From Sepioteuthis lessoniana (Eukaryota > Mollusca > Cephalopoda > Myopsida > Loliginidae), in the NCBI GenBank assembly GCA_963585895.1, contig OY757924.1, positions 61,352,718 to 61,416,717 of the forward strand: DNA of 64,000 nt. Direction: 5' to 3'. Shown here one piece after another: positions 33,191 to 44,156 of this stretch (position 1 is its first letter; every line of letters starts with the position of its first letter). The notes under the pieces are model-generated. The model was given only the letters and a program-made list of their open reading frames with translations. It did no database searches and was not told where the DNA came from. The translations under genes were made by a program, and so were the position numbers.

Positions 33191-33389
33191 TGTCACTCAC
33201 CCAGAGAGAGACTCTGTAGCCATATTTCATCGACCTGACTAGAGTAATAATCACGCGAAACTGTTTGGTATATAGAAGTAACTTTAACGTAATTAGGTAC
33301 ACCTTTACCAATTAAAAAAAAATATATCCCTATTCTTCAACCCAAAAGATACCAGTAATGTGTATACTTATATCAGTCCGACATAAAAG

Positions 33390-33585
33390 GAAGGACGTGA
33401 CACAACGTCAAAAAATAGGTGTTGGTAATCTGATTCGATTTTAGAGGTTTCTTTTTTCGGAATGTGTTGCTTAACCAAGGGGAAATAACCCACTGTACTC
33501 TACTACTTATCCATAGCAGGGAAGAGAAGAGATGAATTCGTACCTTTTCGAAGGAATTAGAGCAAGATAAAAGATGAACAGCTTC
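33390..33585 (-). mobile_element. SINE-A relic
   Basis: The minus-strand body (CGAATTCATCTCTTCTCTTC, TATGGATAAGTAGTAGAGT, CCTTGGTTAAGCAAC) and part of the GACGTTGTGTCAC tail remain. The tRNA head is gone. Confidence 0.55.
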
Positions 33586-33694
33586 GTTCAATATTTGAAA
33601 AAGATTCACCTATTCCATTCCCTACGAAGATAACTTTTTGGTAAAATGCACCTAATAGATTCTTGCAGAATATTATACGACCAAAATGGATATT

Positions 33695-34036
33695 ATTAGG
33701 TATTATATATTATTATATATAGGGGTAGGGAGGTGCCCGTGGTGTAATGATTATCGTCATAGGAAATGGACACGACGACACGAGTTCAAATCCAGGACGA
33801 AACTGATTGCATTTCACATAGTACTAATGCCCTTGAGAAAGGTATGAATCCAATAATTCTCCCTCCAGCTATGGGTAAATAGTAAGGCAGACTAGGTTCT
33901 TCAGCCTTGGTGAGGCAACTAGTCTAGGAGAAGGAAAACTCTGAATTCAAACATGTTAAACTTCGCCTAAAAAATTGACCTTGTGTCATATCCTGCCCGA
34001 GCGGAGGGGTTGGTTAATATGATTAGGTATTATATA
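33695..34036 (+). mobile_element. Full SINE-A with perfect 15-bp target-site duplication
   Basis: The body is at about 33728-34020, from GGAGGTGCCCGTGGTGTAAT to CCGAGCGGAGGGGTTGG. ATTAGGTATTATATA is present at 33695-33709 and at 34022-34036. Confidence 0.93.
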
Positions 34037-34246
34037 AAACCTAATTCAATATCAGTAAACTTTCTAATGAAATATTAAGTCAATATTCCGTAAAAAAATC
34101 TATATTAACCGTCTATTTGCTGTTGAGTGTAATAATCAATAAAACATTGAAATCCATTTTGATCATATGATTTCTACTTGAATAAGTTTTCTGGTACCTT
34201 TGTTTTAGAAGGAAAGTAACTTTAAATAAAAACTTATTAGGGTCGA

Positions 34247-34517
34247 TTATATAGACGATATCGGCTCACTGGCCAAGTAAGTAAAGTGTTCGCAAATGGT
34301 CCCGGAGACCAGGTCGCATCATACCAAAGACTTTAAAAATGGTTATTGATATCTCCTTGCTTAACACTCGGCAATATAAGGTATGTAACAAGGGTAAAGT
34401 AGAGCACTTCATGGACAGAAGTAACACCCTCACCTACAACTCGGTGTAGAGGCTATTGAAAAGGCAGCATTCTGTTCGCCCTCGACTACGGTCGCCAACA
34501 ACTTTATATAGACGATA
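34247..34517 (+). mobile_element. SINE-C with perfect 14-bp target-site duplication
   Basis: The body at 34261-34503 keeps ACTGGCCAAGTAAGTAAAGT at the head and GACTACGGTCGCCAACAACT at the tail. TTATATAGACGATA flanks it at 34247-34260 and 34504-34517. Part of the B box is deleted. Confidence 0.92.
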
Positions 34518-34799
34518 ATGTACAGTAATTACTTATGCTGCAGTATTTATATGATGTGTCATTCTTTAAAAGAAAAGTGAATGAATATCGTCTGCTGCAA
34601 TGAAATGTTTAGGATAAATTAAATTGAATGAGAATGATTATTAAAATCCAACACATTCAGTGGAATCACCGTGTTAAAATCTTTGTGAACACTCACGTCA
34701 TGTCAGAACGTTTGCGACTAAAATTTAAATTTTAATTTCCTGTGATCCCACAGGGTTAAGTATTAACTGAAAAAATGTAGATATAAGAAAGCAAGAACA

Positions 34800-35140
34800 A
34801 ATTGTCCCTTCCTGTGCATTTGTTGTCACTACTCAAGTTGATGAAGTCTTGTCTCAGGAGGGAAGAAAAGTTGAACCGTTCTGTCATCTGTGACAGTTCG
34901 GTTGAAAAAGTTATGAACTTGTTGGGTTTTTTTTTGTTTTTTTTTAAATTTCTGCTTGTCTTTTTCTATAGGTGGCATATTGAATTTGTTTCTTTCTTTC
35001 CTTTGTATGACTTTTTTTTTTCTTTATGCTTTTCGTTCTTTTTTCTTCCAGTTTTTTGGTGTCGATTTCTTTGTTTCGTGGCATTTCAAAATCCGTGGCT
35101 TATTCAGTGTCAAAGCCTTCCTTGTAGAAAAACAATAGTG
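34800..35140 (+). other. T-rich stretch with short open frames
   Basis: The 122-residue frame at 34802-35170 is F/L-rich because of T runs. It has no recognised motif and probably is not coding. Confidence 0.5.
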
Positions 35141-35149
35141 ATACTACTA

Positions 35150-35290
35150 ATCTCATACCCGGAGGGATAAGGGAATCATGCCTTTCTTAAAAGTATTGCA
35201 TCGAAATTAAACGAAATATCGCCAGTGGAGTTCGCACTCACTTACTTGGAGACTGGAGTCCAGCTCTCAAGCCGTTCAGCCACTTTTGTT
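35150..35290 (-). mobile_element. SINE-B head, 3'-truncated
   Basis: The minus strand gives AGTGGCTGAACGGCTTGAGA (A box), GGAGACTGG-like arm and GAGTGCGAACTCCACTGG (B box), then GGCATGATTCCCTTATCC. This head looks serine/leucine-like rather than glutamine-like, so it is a separate subfamily. Confidence 0.65.
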
Positions 35291-35504
35291 TTTTCAGTAC
35301 TTTATTTTTTTTCTCGTCATTTAAATATTTCTATCCTGTCCTCTATTAATCTTCTATGAGCTTCTTTCAGTTTTTCCCCTTGTTTTAACTAATGTTATTG
35401 ACGATTTGTAGTAAATGGTTTTAACTTTATGATATTTCCGCTGTTTCCATATAAAATGAAATCAATTTATTTATATTATATTGACCAGGTAAAGTCGCTT
35501 GAAC

Positions 35505-36185
35505 TAGAGCTACTTGTTCCTACATAAAATCGGCTGGGGCTGTAGAATACACCGACTGTGCCACTGCACAAGGGTAAGAACCCCTCTCCAACCAGTGTCC
35601 AAGATATGACACTAAACAATCTGATAGTGAGGTTCCAGTAATGTAGGAGCGTTGGAGAAAGCGGAGAATCCCTTCATTGCCATTGCTCCCAAGTCCACTC
35701 TGGCCTGGAATAGGGTCCTGTCTATATGTTAAATTAAACTAAAATGCATACTTTTCCTAAGCTAAATTATTTGAATTAGAACTGTTTGACTAAATTGAAT
35801 AGCTTGAAATAGAGATGTTTTTGACAATTAAACTGAGTACTTACATTTAAATTGCGTACTCATACTAAATTGTTTGAAATGGAACTGCTTTTGACATTAA
35901 AACTGTACTTACGCAAAACTGAATTTTTTAATATAGAGCTGTTTTGATTTTTTAACTGTGTGCAAATAAAACTATACATATACAAAATTGAATTAGTTGA
36001 ATTAGAACCGATGGACTAAACTGAATAGCTTTTAATAGAAATGTTTTTGACAATTAATCTGTGTACTCATGCTAAAGTGAATTGTTCGAAATAGAACTGA
36101 TTATTTGTATAAAAATGCATTAGGCATGAAATAAGCTACAAAGATTGATATGCCATAAAACTCAACCAACCAACAAACCAACAAA
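35505..36185 (+). mobile_element. SINE-E, full modular copy
   Basis: Three modules are visible. The head (35520-35740) runs from ATCGGCTGGGGCTGTAGAAT through CAATCTGATAGTGAGGTTCC to GCTCCCAAGTCCACTCTGGC. AT-rich units of about 50 bp with GAATTGTTTGAAATAGAACTG follow (35745-36105). The tail TTGATATGCCATAAAAC plus a CCAA run is shared with SINE-B. No tRNA boxes were seen. Confidence 0.78.
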
Positions 36186-37288
36186 ATACAAGGTCAGTTT
36201 ATAAATAATGCGTTTCAATTTTAATTTTAAGCATTCAGATTGGTGAAATTGATTAAAAATAATCTGATAAAAGCAGAGCTTGAAAGCCAGAGAAAAAATC
36301 TGTTAACCTCTCAGTATTCACATAAAACTGTAAACATCTTTCATTATTTTTGGAATATCGTTAACAATAAGACAAAAATGGAACACTAAATCAAATCCAA
36401 TGTCAAATATCGTGACATTATAGGAGAGAGATTTAACAAATTAATACAGATTGGTGGAATTCAAATTCTTTTGATCAGCTGATTTTACGAGGTACAATAA
36501 TTAGTGGGTGAGAGTAAGAACGCAATTCTCATCGTTCAGGAAATCCACAGACTGAATTCAACAGAATAGATTACTAATAATACCTTAACGAATGTTACTG
36601 ATGAGATGAATTAACATGAATCAGCTGATATTTACTCAGAGTTGCCAAAGTTACGAAATAAAGAGATTCAAAATAATTTTAAAACATTCGAAACAATCAA
36701 AATCAGTTTGATTACTATCACAAAACTCTCTTGGAACATGATATAGCCTAAACTATTACCTTCATTTTATATCAGTCATTTCACTTCTCTGATTGCCGAC
36801 AATTTTCTTTTACTAAAAGTCAGAGTTTATATCCGTAATTGTCAGACGAGGAATGTGCCAAATAGGAAACAAGTTATGATAAACCAGCAGAATGTAACTA
36901 CTATTGAAGCGTTTCAGCGATATTTCCGGGCGTTAAAAGAACGACTTCGTCAACGTCTAACGTTCCAAGGGGAATATTTTGAAGGGACCATATTTTGAGG
37001 GGACTATTTTCAAGGAGGTAAACTTGATTTGTCATTAAGTTCATAAAAGAATGTTCGCACAATGGGATTCATTAAAATATCAAGTGACATTGTAATATTT
37101 AAATCCCATAAAATGACATTTCCGCTGTTTTAATATATCATTAAATACGTTATGTATCAGTCCGTATGTTAATGAAGAATAATGATTTATATATAACAAA
37201 GTATGAAGAGTAAATAAAGGATTGTAATCCGACAATATGTAGAAAAACTGATAACAACGATCCAAGAGGAAGGAATGATTTATTAACG
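36186..37288. other. AT-rich intergenic DNA
   Basis: No gene was recognised. At 36968-37012 a short motif (TTTTGAAGGGACCATA, TTTTGAGGGGACTA, TTTTCAAGG) repeats three times. Confidence 0.6.
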
Positions 37289-37334
37289 GGTCACCACTAT
37301 AGCGTTTCGGTTCTACTGAACCATCATCAGGACC
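37289..37334 (-). ncRNA. Hammerhead-ribozyme-like motif
   Basis: The minus strand reads GGTC, CTGATGA (37324-37330), a GGTTC-AGTA-GAACC hairpin, GAAAC (37304-37308), then GCTATAGTGGT and GACC. The CTGATGA and GAAAC boxes, stem II and a 4-bp closing stem fit a hammerhead core. Against it, one extra T precedes stem II, and the bases between the GT and the closing stem do not give a proper cleavage site. It may be a decayed copy such as those known in Penelope-like elements. Confidence 0.4.
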
Positions 37335-37663
37335 ATGAGGGGTGATATTAATAATTTTAAGCTAACGATGGATGATTAGAAATGTGAAATACAAAAACCA
37401 TTTCCTTCGTAATGTACTGAAGTCAAAAGTCCCTCATAACTTACTGACCTGGTAAATATTTTATCAATATCAAAGATCGAGTAAAAGTATTGCGACAGTT
37501 ATTTAGAGAATATTATTGACTTCATTCTTTCATCATTCAACTTTTGCTGTCTCCGTCCCCCATTTTCATTTCTCTCTTTCCCTGCCTCTGTTTTTGTTTC
37601 TGTCTGTCTTTGTCTCTCTGTCTATCTCTCATGATCTATATAACTCTGTCTCTGTCTCTCTCT

Positions 37664-37664
<1 letters not shown>

Positions 37665-37729
<65 letters not shown>
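37665..37729. repeat. (TA)n microsatellite
   Basis: Over 30 TA units preceded by CT repeats (37610-37665). Confidence 0.95.
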
Positions 37730-37732
<3 letters not shown>

Positions 37733-37750
37733 GGCTGCATTTCTTCGTTA

Positions 37751-37930
37751 ATGCAAATTTCATTAAACATAATAGACATTTTGTGTCTGCTTATTTTCTT
37801 CTAGATCCGTTAGAATTCCCGTATTACTCTTTTATTCCCCCCGAATACGATAAAAGTAATACGGGAATTCGAACGGATCCAGAAGAAAATATGTAGACAT
37901 AAAATGTCTATTATGTTTAATGAAATTTGC

Positions 37931-37932
<2 letters not shown>
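37751..37932. repeat. 180-bp inverted repeat between TA arrays
   Basis: Arms 37751-37837 and 37846-37932 are about 93% complementary (ATGCAAATTTCATTAAACAT, ATTTTCTTCT, GGAATTC-type and CGTATTAC blocks), with a C-rich centre. A TA array borders it on each side. The stem could cruciform or template a long hairpin RNA. No transposase is nearby. Confidence 0.88.
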
Positions 37933-38058
<126 letters not shown>

Positions 38059-38189
38059 AAATCCAATCCCATGAAATGCAAAAGAAAATAAGCGTTTCCT
38101 CTCCATATCCTCATTGCCAAGACATCTTGCAGTAAACTTCTTTCCAGATCTGAGATTTTCTACCTTCTTGTTAAGTTTATTTACTCACC

Positions 38190-38500
38190 CTGTGGCTTGA
38201 AATTTGTGTACACAAAGATAAATTTGTCTTTTCTGGCGATAATTGTTAAAGTTAAACATCGAGCAAAATTTTGCTTGCACAGTTTTGAATGATTTTGCTA
38301 CAACATAATAAGCGTCGCAAAATTTTTTTCCTTTCATGTCCAAGGCAATATAATCGAGAATTAATAGTTGTAATAGCATACTATTATTTAAATCTGAAAC
38401 AAAAAAAGAATACAGCATTATTATTATTATAGTTAGTAGCAGTCATTATATATAATGAGACACCCTATATTTCAATAAAACACCAAAAATTATGACAGCA
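38190..38500 (+). repeat. Repeat F copy 2
   Basis: Homologous to 8140-8515 and 38985-39745: CAGTTTTGAATGATTTTGCT, ATGTCCAAGGCAATATAATC, GAGAATTAATAGTTG and TTAAATCTGAAAC, followed by a single decayed minisatellite unit with GAGACACCCTATA. Another stray unit lies at 38875-38925. Confidence 0.65.
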
Positions 38501-38984
38501 GACAGTTTGTTGGTATTGGGGTCGGCACGAAATATTCATGAGGTGAATTTCTGTCCAAAGAATCTATGTTGTAAGCCATTTCTATCCATTAAAAATTCTT
38601 GGGAGGGGACCATGTTTTACTTACTTGAATAAATCAATCACTTCTACCACTGAAAATTGCGTACACCACATCTCACGAAAGATGATAAGTAAGCTGTTAT
38701 AATAAAAATAATAGGTTGACCAAAATGGGTGATTTATTTTCATTTTCATTGGTGATTTTTTTTAACCATGTATGTTTTCAATAGAGGTATTATTAGCATT
38801 AAAGAAGATGGTTTGATGTTATGACATATCAACAGTTGTGGATTATCTAATGCAAGATCCTCTAAATACATTGAGTTATTAGCAGTTACATGGGTCCCAA
38901 GTATTTATTACTGAGACAAGGCCAATGGCAGTTATTTAAAACATGTCCAGTAAAAATGCATCCTTTGAAAATGAGATATCAAAT

Positions 38985-39745
38985 CAATGATTTTTTTATC
39001 ATTATTATATCCGCTTCCAGGACATGCAATAATTTTTGAGTTTCTTGTCCCAGGAATAAAACGTTATCATATCAATGGGTTGCATCTTTTTGGGAACAGT
39101 TTTAAGTTCTTTTGTCACCAAATATGTTGTGACACAAAATATTTTTCCACTCTTGTCCAAGGCATTGTGACCGAGGATTAATAGTTTTATAGTGTACTAT
39201 TTGGGCGGGGGTGTCTTCGTGGTGTAATGGTTAAAGTGATGGACTGCGGAATCGTAGTATGCGAGTTCGAACTCCAGTCGTGCTATTACGTTCACTTTCG
39301 GGAATATAAACCCCCTTATCCTCCCAGATATGGGTTAAATAGCACCACATGGAGGTGCCCATGGTGTAATCGTATGAAATGGACACGGCGACGCGAGTTC
39401 AAATCATGGACGAGTCTGATTGCATTTCACATAGCATTAATACCCTTAGGAAAGGTATGAATCCAATTCTTCTCCCTCCAGCTATGGGTAAATAGTAGGG
39501 TAGACTAGGTTGTTCGGCCTTGGTGAGGCAACTAGTCTAGGAGAAGGAAAACACTGAATTCAAACCTGTTAAACTCCGCTTAAAAATTGACCTTGTGCTA
39601 TATCCTGCCCGATCGGGGGGGTTGGTAAATAGGATAGTGTACTATTTTCAAATCGAAAACAAAAAAGAACACTACATTATTCGTAGAGTTATTAGCAGTT
39701 ACATAGGTCCAATGTATATTGAGACACCCAATGCATACACTCGCA
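38985..39745 (+). repeat. Repeat F copy 3, interrupted by a composite SINE
   Basis: The left part (38985-39202) has ATATCAATGGGTTGCATC, CTTGTCCAAGGCATTGTGAC and GGATTAATAG. The right part (39634-39745) resumes with CAAATCGAAAACAAAAAAGA, TAGAGTTATTAGCAGT and ATATTGAGACACCC. The SINE pair sits exactly between the two halves. Confidence 0.75.
39189..39647 (+). mobile_element. Two-headed SINE (SINE-B head fused to full SINE-A) with one target-site duplication
   Basis: From 39203 the sequence is the SINE-B 5' part (TCTTCGTGGTGTAATGGTTA, GCGAGTTCGAACTCC, GATATGGGTTAAATAGCACC), breaking off at about 39350. It then joins a full SINE-A (GGAGGTGCCCATGGTGTAAT to the GGGGGTTGGTAAATA tail). ATAGTGTACTATTT flanks the pair at 39189-39202 and 39634-39647. 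The single duplication around both indicates one insertion event, most simply template switching during reverse transcription. Confidence 0.88.
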
Positions 39746-40010
39746 TATAAGTTTGTGATCGAGCTTCATCATTAATTAAGTCACCGGTATTGAATGGGGA
39801 TACTCTGTCAGAATATCAAAGGATTTAATAATAAAAAAGGGACATGGAAATAGTTTAATCTATAATAGCTAAATGAATAAATAAAATTCTGACTTTACTA
39901 AAAATCCAGTGATGTAGCCTGGTTCTTCTTATTTTGGATACAAAAGTGCTTGCTCTTTCTGAATAAGACAATTCTAATGACCATTAAACACCACAAGAAG
40001 AATGAAAGCT

Positions 40011-40322
40011 ACACAGCCGAACCTGGAAGTACTCTTGGTGTATTGTCGTTGGAAATGGACACGGGGACATGAGTTCAATTCCTGAACGATGCTGACTGCA
40101 TTTTACGTAGCCTTAATACTCTCGAGGAAGGTATGAATCCAATTATTCTCTCTCCAGCTATGAGTTTAGAGGAGGGCATGCTGATTTTTTAAACCTTGGT
40201 TTAGGAATCCAATCTAAGAGAAAGAAAAATCTGAATTAAATCTCATTAAACTCCGCTAAAAATTGACCTTGATGTCCCATCCAGCCCGTGTGGACGGTAG
40301 TTATATGAATACATAGCCGAAC
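40011..40322 (+). mobile_element. SINE-A, diverged, with 12-bp target-site duplication
   Basis: The body is at 40024-40308 with GAGTTCAATTCC as the B box and a shortened A-box region. The tail CCAGCCCGTGTGGACGG is diverged. ACACAGCCGAAC (40011-40022) and ACATAGCCGAAC (40311-40322) differ at one base. Confidence 0.8.
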
Positions 40323-40489
40323 ATTCCTAAAGATGAAGAAACTGTTCAGTTACCATGAAATACGGTGGGTGATAATATTTCCGTATAATATATATGATAT
40401 TATTTACAGAGTAATATCAATTAAATAACTTCGTATCAAGATATAATTGTAAGTCTCTTATGCATACCTAGATTTTTATAGTGAGGCTA

Positions 40490-40715
40490 ACTGTTTATAA
40501 CTATTGTACTGGCTAAAGTGTTGGACTGGCACCTGGAAGTAATCGAGTTAAGACTCTTGTTACGCAGTTATGTTTTCTATTGAACTCATCCCCACTCAGC
40601 AATGGTTTAAATTGAATAATAGCTGTTCATCAACTAGGATTGTTTTGACATTAAATAACCCACGAAGGTTTATTTGCCATTGCACAAATGAACCAAAGCA
40701 AACCAAGGAAAAACT
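40490..40715 (+). mobile_element. SINE-B relic
   Basis: Head ACTGGCTAAAGTGTTGGACT, middle CAGCAATGGTTTAAATTGAA, then the well-kept TTGACATTAAATAACCCACG and a CAAA-type tail. The B box is poor. Confidence 0.65.
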
Positions 40716-40837
40716 CACAGTATTATAACTTTGTTTTCTGTCAGTATTTCATTTAAGATCTTTAAAAAAACACACGATCAAACTGCTTTCCAGATAAAAT
40801 TATGTGATATAAAATAAACGTTTGTATGTATTTACCA

Positions 40838-41112
40838 ACCTCTGAGAAGGATAGGACACAAGGTAATCTTTTAAGAGGAATTCAACAGATTTCTAATCCG
40901 AGTTTTCCTTCTCCTAGACTGGTTGCTTAATGAAGGCTGAAGAAACCAGTCTGCACTGCTATTTACCCATAGCTGGAGAAAGAATAATTAAATTCATTCA
41001 TCTCCCATGTGTATTAGAACTTTGGGAAATGCGATCAGCCTCGTGTACGATTTGAACTCGTATCATCGTGTCCAGTTATCATGACAATAACCATTACACT
41101 ACAGTCACCTCT
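40838..41112 (-). mobile_element. SINE-A copy, diverged
   Basis: On the minus strand it reads from AGGTGACTGTAGTGTAATGG and GAGTTCAAATCGTAC to the GACACAAGG-type ACCTTGTGTCCTATCC tail. Complete in layout with scattered changes. Confidence 0.82.
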
Positions 41113-41289
41113 TACCCGTTGTACAAGATTATGTTTTGTTCAAGTGCGATTCTGATTTAAAAAAAACAAAAAAAAACCAAAAGAAACAAAAAAAAACTTT
41201 CCTATGTTATAACAGTTGATGAAAACATAGCCCAACTGGTTATTCGTTACCAGAGTAGAATTGGCTTAAAAATCATCATATATTTAAGC

Positions 41290-41495
41290 ATACTATTCGA
41301 CAGATTCTACAACCCAATCTACGCAAATACGCAAATTGGATATCTGCAACGATGTAAGAACCCCATCATGGATGACCTGTTTATGAAACTAAATAATGTT
41401 TTGAGAGACATCAGTCCAGGAGCTTTGGGGAAGTAGAAAACTCTCTAATTGCCATTATTCTCAAGTCTACTAACCCGGAATGGTTCTACCCATAA

Positions 41496-41534
<39 letters not shown>

Positions 41535-41610
41535 AATGGTTCTACCCATAAGAATATATATTTATTAATGGGTCAAATAGGACTGGGTAACACTTTAACT
41601 GAATGAAGTC
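41290..41610 (+). mobile_element. SINE-E relic disrupted by a TA array
   Basis: The head fragments CCATCATGGATGACCTG, CAGTCCAGGAGCTTTGGGGA and CTCAAGTCTACTAACCCGGA are recognisable. A TA array (41497-41531) splits the end of the head. The 26 bases just before it (41479-41504) are repeated just after it (41535-41560). Confidence 0.6.
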
Positions 41611-41756
41611 AGTTACAGTGGACTGTCAATATTTAGATAATATAACTACGTAGAAATGAAACTATTCGCGGTGGATAGTAACAATTGAAACCATTTAACA
41701 ATGTAAAAAAAAAACTTTGGTTTGTTTTAAATGTTGCTACATACTATTCATTTACA

Positions 41757-42072
41757 AATTATATATATATATCCATTCACAGACAGACCTGTTTCCTTCT
41801 ATCAGAACTCTTTAGTATGGCCAGACAGGCTAGATTCCCGAACGTGGGATCGAAAACTGGTTGACACAAACGCCAATCCAATATTCTACCACTCAGCCAC
41901 GAGGAAACTAGCGCAATTGAGGGAAATTTAAACGCTTATGTTTCACATTTGTTTTTGTTTACATATTTCCGCTTAACGGATACTGAGAGCTCAATTCATT
42001 TGAAGAGCCTTGCATTACACTAGTGGCAACCATTTACTTCTCTCGCTAGAGAGCTCAACCTTACAGGGGTAG
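41757..42072 (-). mobile_element. SINE-D copy
   Basis: On the minus strand it starts CCTCTACCCCTGTAAGGTTG after a TA array. It continues with GAGCTCTCAGTATCCG and then the tRNA-like part with TGGCTGAGTGGTAGAATA (a perfect A box) and GTTTTCGATCCCACG (B box). It ends AACAGGTCTGTCTGTGAATG before a TA run. The pol III promoter therefore lies inside the element. Confidence 0.78.
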
Positions 42073-42073
42073 A

Positions 42074-42076
<3 letters not shown>

Positions 42077-42141
<65 letters not shown>

Positions 42142-42149
42142 GTGTGTGA

Positions 42150-42180
<31 letters not shown>
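42077..42180. repeat. TA-then-TG compound microsatellite
   Basis: About 62 bp of TA, then CGTGTGTGAATG, then TG units. Confidence 0.95.
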
Positions 42181-42182
<2 letters not shown>

Positions 42183-42335
42183 CAAGATTGGATAATGTCC
42201 AATGGTTTATATGCAATGTAATCAAACTAACCAACAAGCCAACTAACCAACCAATATATTTTGATTAAACATAATGGCTATAGAGAACGCCCTTGACAAA
42301 GAAAGAAGACAATTTTTGATTTTTTTTCCCTTTCA

Positions 42336-42605
42336 AATAACGGAAATGTAAACATGGACTGAAAAGCTGCAGGTGTGCCCAAAACACACCATTAATAAAC
42401 AGTTTTTCCGCATGAAATGATAATAATAATAATAATAATAATAATAAATTCACAATTTAAAAAAGGATAAAACTACATTGAAATTAAAACCAAAATAGTA
42501 AATTAAATAATTAAAAATTAATTATTGCCTTATGATTAAATAGGAATTATTATTATTTACTTCTTTGAGAGTTTTGCGCCCAAACGTTACCTGATGGTAT
42601 TATTA

Positions 42606-42643
<38 letters not shown>

Positions 42644-42742
42644 GTTGTTGTTGTTGTAGGGAAATGTATGCATCCACTGGAAAATTGCAGGTGTTCCCAA
42701 AACTCTCCAGCGAAAGATACGTTTCCATTCAGTTCCAAAAGG
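42336..42742 (+). repeat. Pair of related 80-bp fragments with AAT/ATT arrays
   Basis: 42336-42420 and 42657-42742 share GGAAATGTA, a CTGG-AAA-TGCAGGTGT block and CCCAAAAC. An AAT array (42421-42447) follows the first. An ATT/TTG array (42598-42657) precedes the second. They resemble 3' ends of a LINE-related repeat, but the family was not identified. Confidence 0.6.
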
Positions 42743-42886
42743 ATATTTGATAAATGAACAATAATCCGTTAGGTGAAGAGGTTAGAATTTAAGTACATGT
42801 AAATGTTATTACACAAATCATATATCTTGGCGTATATACTTATTTACATGAATGATTTAAGCATAATATGTACTTATAATTATGTC

Positions 42887-42887
<1 letters not shown>

Positions 42888-42978
<91 letters not shown>

Positions 42979-43042
42979 CAGATATCTGGTAACTAGTTGA
43001 CACTACATTTACCTAATTCTTCCCTGCATGTATCCTCATGTG

Positions 43043-43101
<59 letters not shown>

Positions 43102-43319
43102 TGTTCGTGGGGGCGAATCATTCTTTTCATTCATGCATGCCTGAATAAAGAGTACAGAGACTGTGTCTGTCTACTTTGTCCTAAATGCGTTATCGAAGGA
43201 ATTCTTCAACCTTGGGATGAAATGAGTTTACAAAGGCGATGGACGTTTCCAAAGTAGTTTCGGCCCCGTCTGAAGCCATCTTAAGATCGGCTATTAATAA
43301 AATGACCTATCGAACGACC

Positions 43320-43366
<47 letters not shown>
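42888..43366. repeat. Three large TA-type arrays with unique spacers
   Basis: TA-then-TG at 42888-42977, TA at 43044-43099 and TA at 43322-43366. The spacer 43100-43321 holds TTTCGGCCCCGTCTGAAGCC, a motif of the CGAAAC/hammerhead-like class on the minus strand. Confidence 0.88.
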
Positions 43367-43369
<3 letters not shown>

Positions 43370-43639
43370 GATAGAGGAAGAACAAATACGAGTGAATTCA
43401 TGGAAAAATTTGTATGATTATATTTTTTATTGGAGTTATGAGGAAATTTGTTACTAGAACATTTGCTCCCCAGAACATCGCTTCTGTGGGGCTAAAGCAT
43501 TTCGAAAAACATACATCACCTTCCTAATCTTATTCCGTAACATACTGAAAGGACAAAATCGATATCTGTCCGTTTTATGACAGATCAGAAAGGGTATTCT
43601 TACAAGTCATACCTTAACTACAATGAAATGCTTGGATAA

Positions 43640-43926
43640 AAAGCTTTGGATTTGCATAAAATGCTATATGTTGTCTTGAAGAAATCTTAGAAGGAGCAAC
43701 CCAAAAAACAGCACCAGTAGGAACACTTTACTTTAATATCACATACCATTCAAGTTAAATAAACAACTTATACTTGGCACTGTTGTAGAAGCAGGTATTA
43801 TTTCATGAGTGAAATTCTCATAGGGGTTCTCTACGCATGATCACACACACTTTTACCAAATCAAATCTGTTAGGACACAGGAAACCGGCTAGAGAACCTT
43901 CAAAGAATTGTGGACGATAAGGGCAT

Positions 43927-43930
<4 letters not shown>
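43640..43930 (+). mobile_element. Highly decayed LINE-1 3' end
   Basis: Word matches to better copies in the same order: GAAGAAATCTTAGAAGGAGC, GGCACTGTTGTAGAAGCAGG, TCATGAGTGAAATTCTCATA and GGACGATAAGG. No frame survives. A GA array follows at 43931-43968. Confidence 0.4.
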
Positions 43931-43972
<42 letters not shown>

Positions 43973-44092
43973 TACCTTGGTTTCGGGATAAATGAATAAT
44001 AATTAGCCGCGTGGCATTACAAATACCAGGGGACTTTTACCAGTTGAAGAAAAGGCACCATGTACCTGCCTGTTCCCTACTCATATCTTCAT

Positions 44093-44095
<3 letters not shown>

Positions 44096-44155
<60 letters not shown>
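44096..44155. repeat. (TA)n microsatellite
   Basis: Pure TA array of about 30 units, followed by a short GTGTGTATGTG. Confidence 0.95.

Positions 44156-44156
<1 letters not shown>

Noticed and set aside
34802-35170. 122-residue frame that could be read as membrane protein
   Set aside because: Hydrophobicity comes from T runs. There is no start context, homology or neighbouring exon.
39218-39290. tRNA gene candidate with good A and B boxes
   Set aside because: The acceptor stem does not pair and the sequence continues into a SINE body. It is the tRNA-like head of SINE-B.
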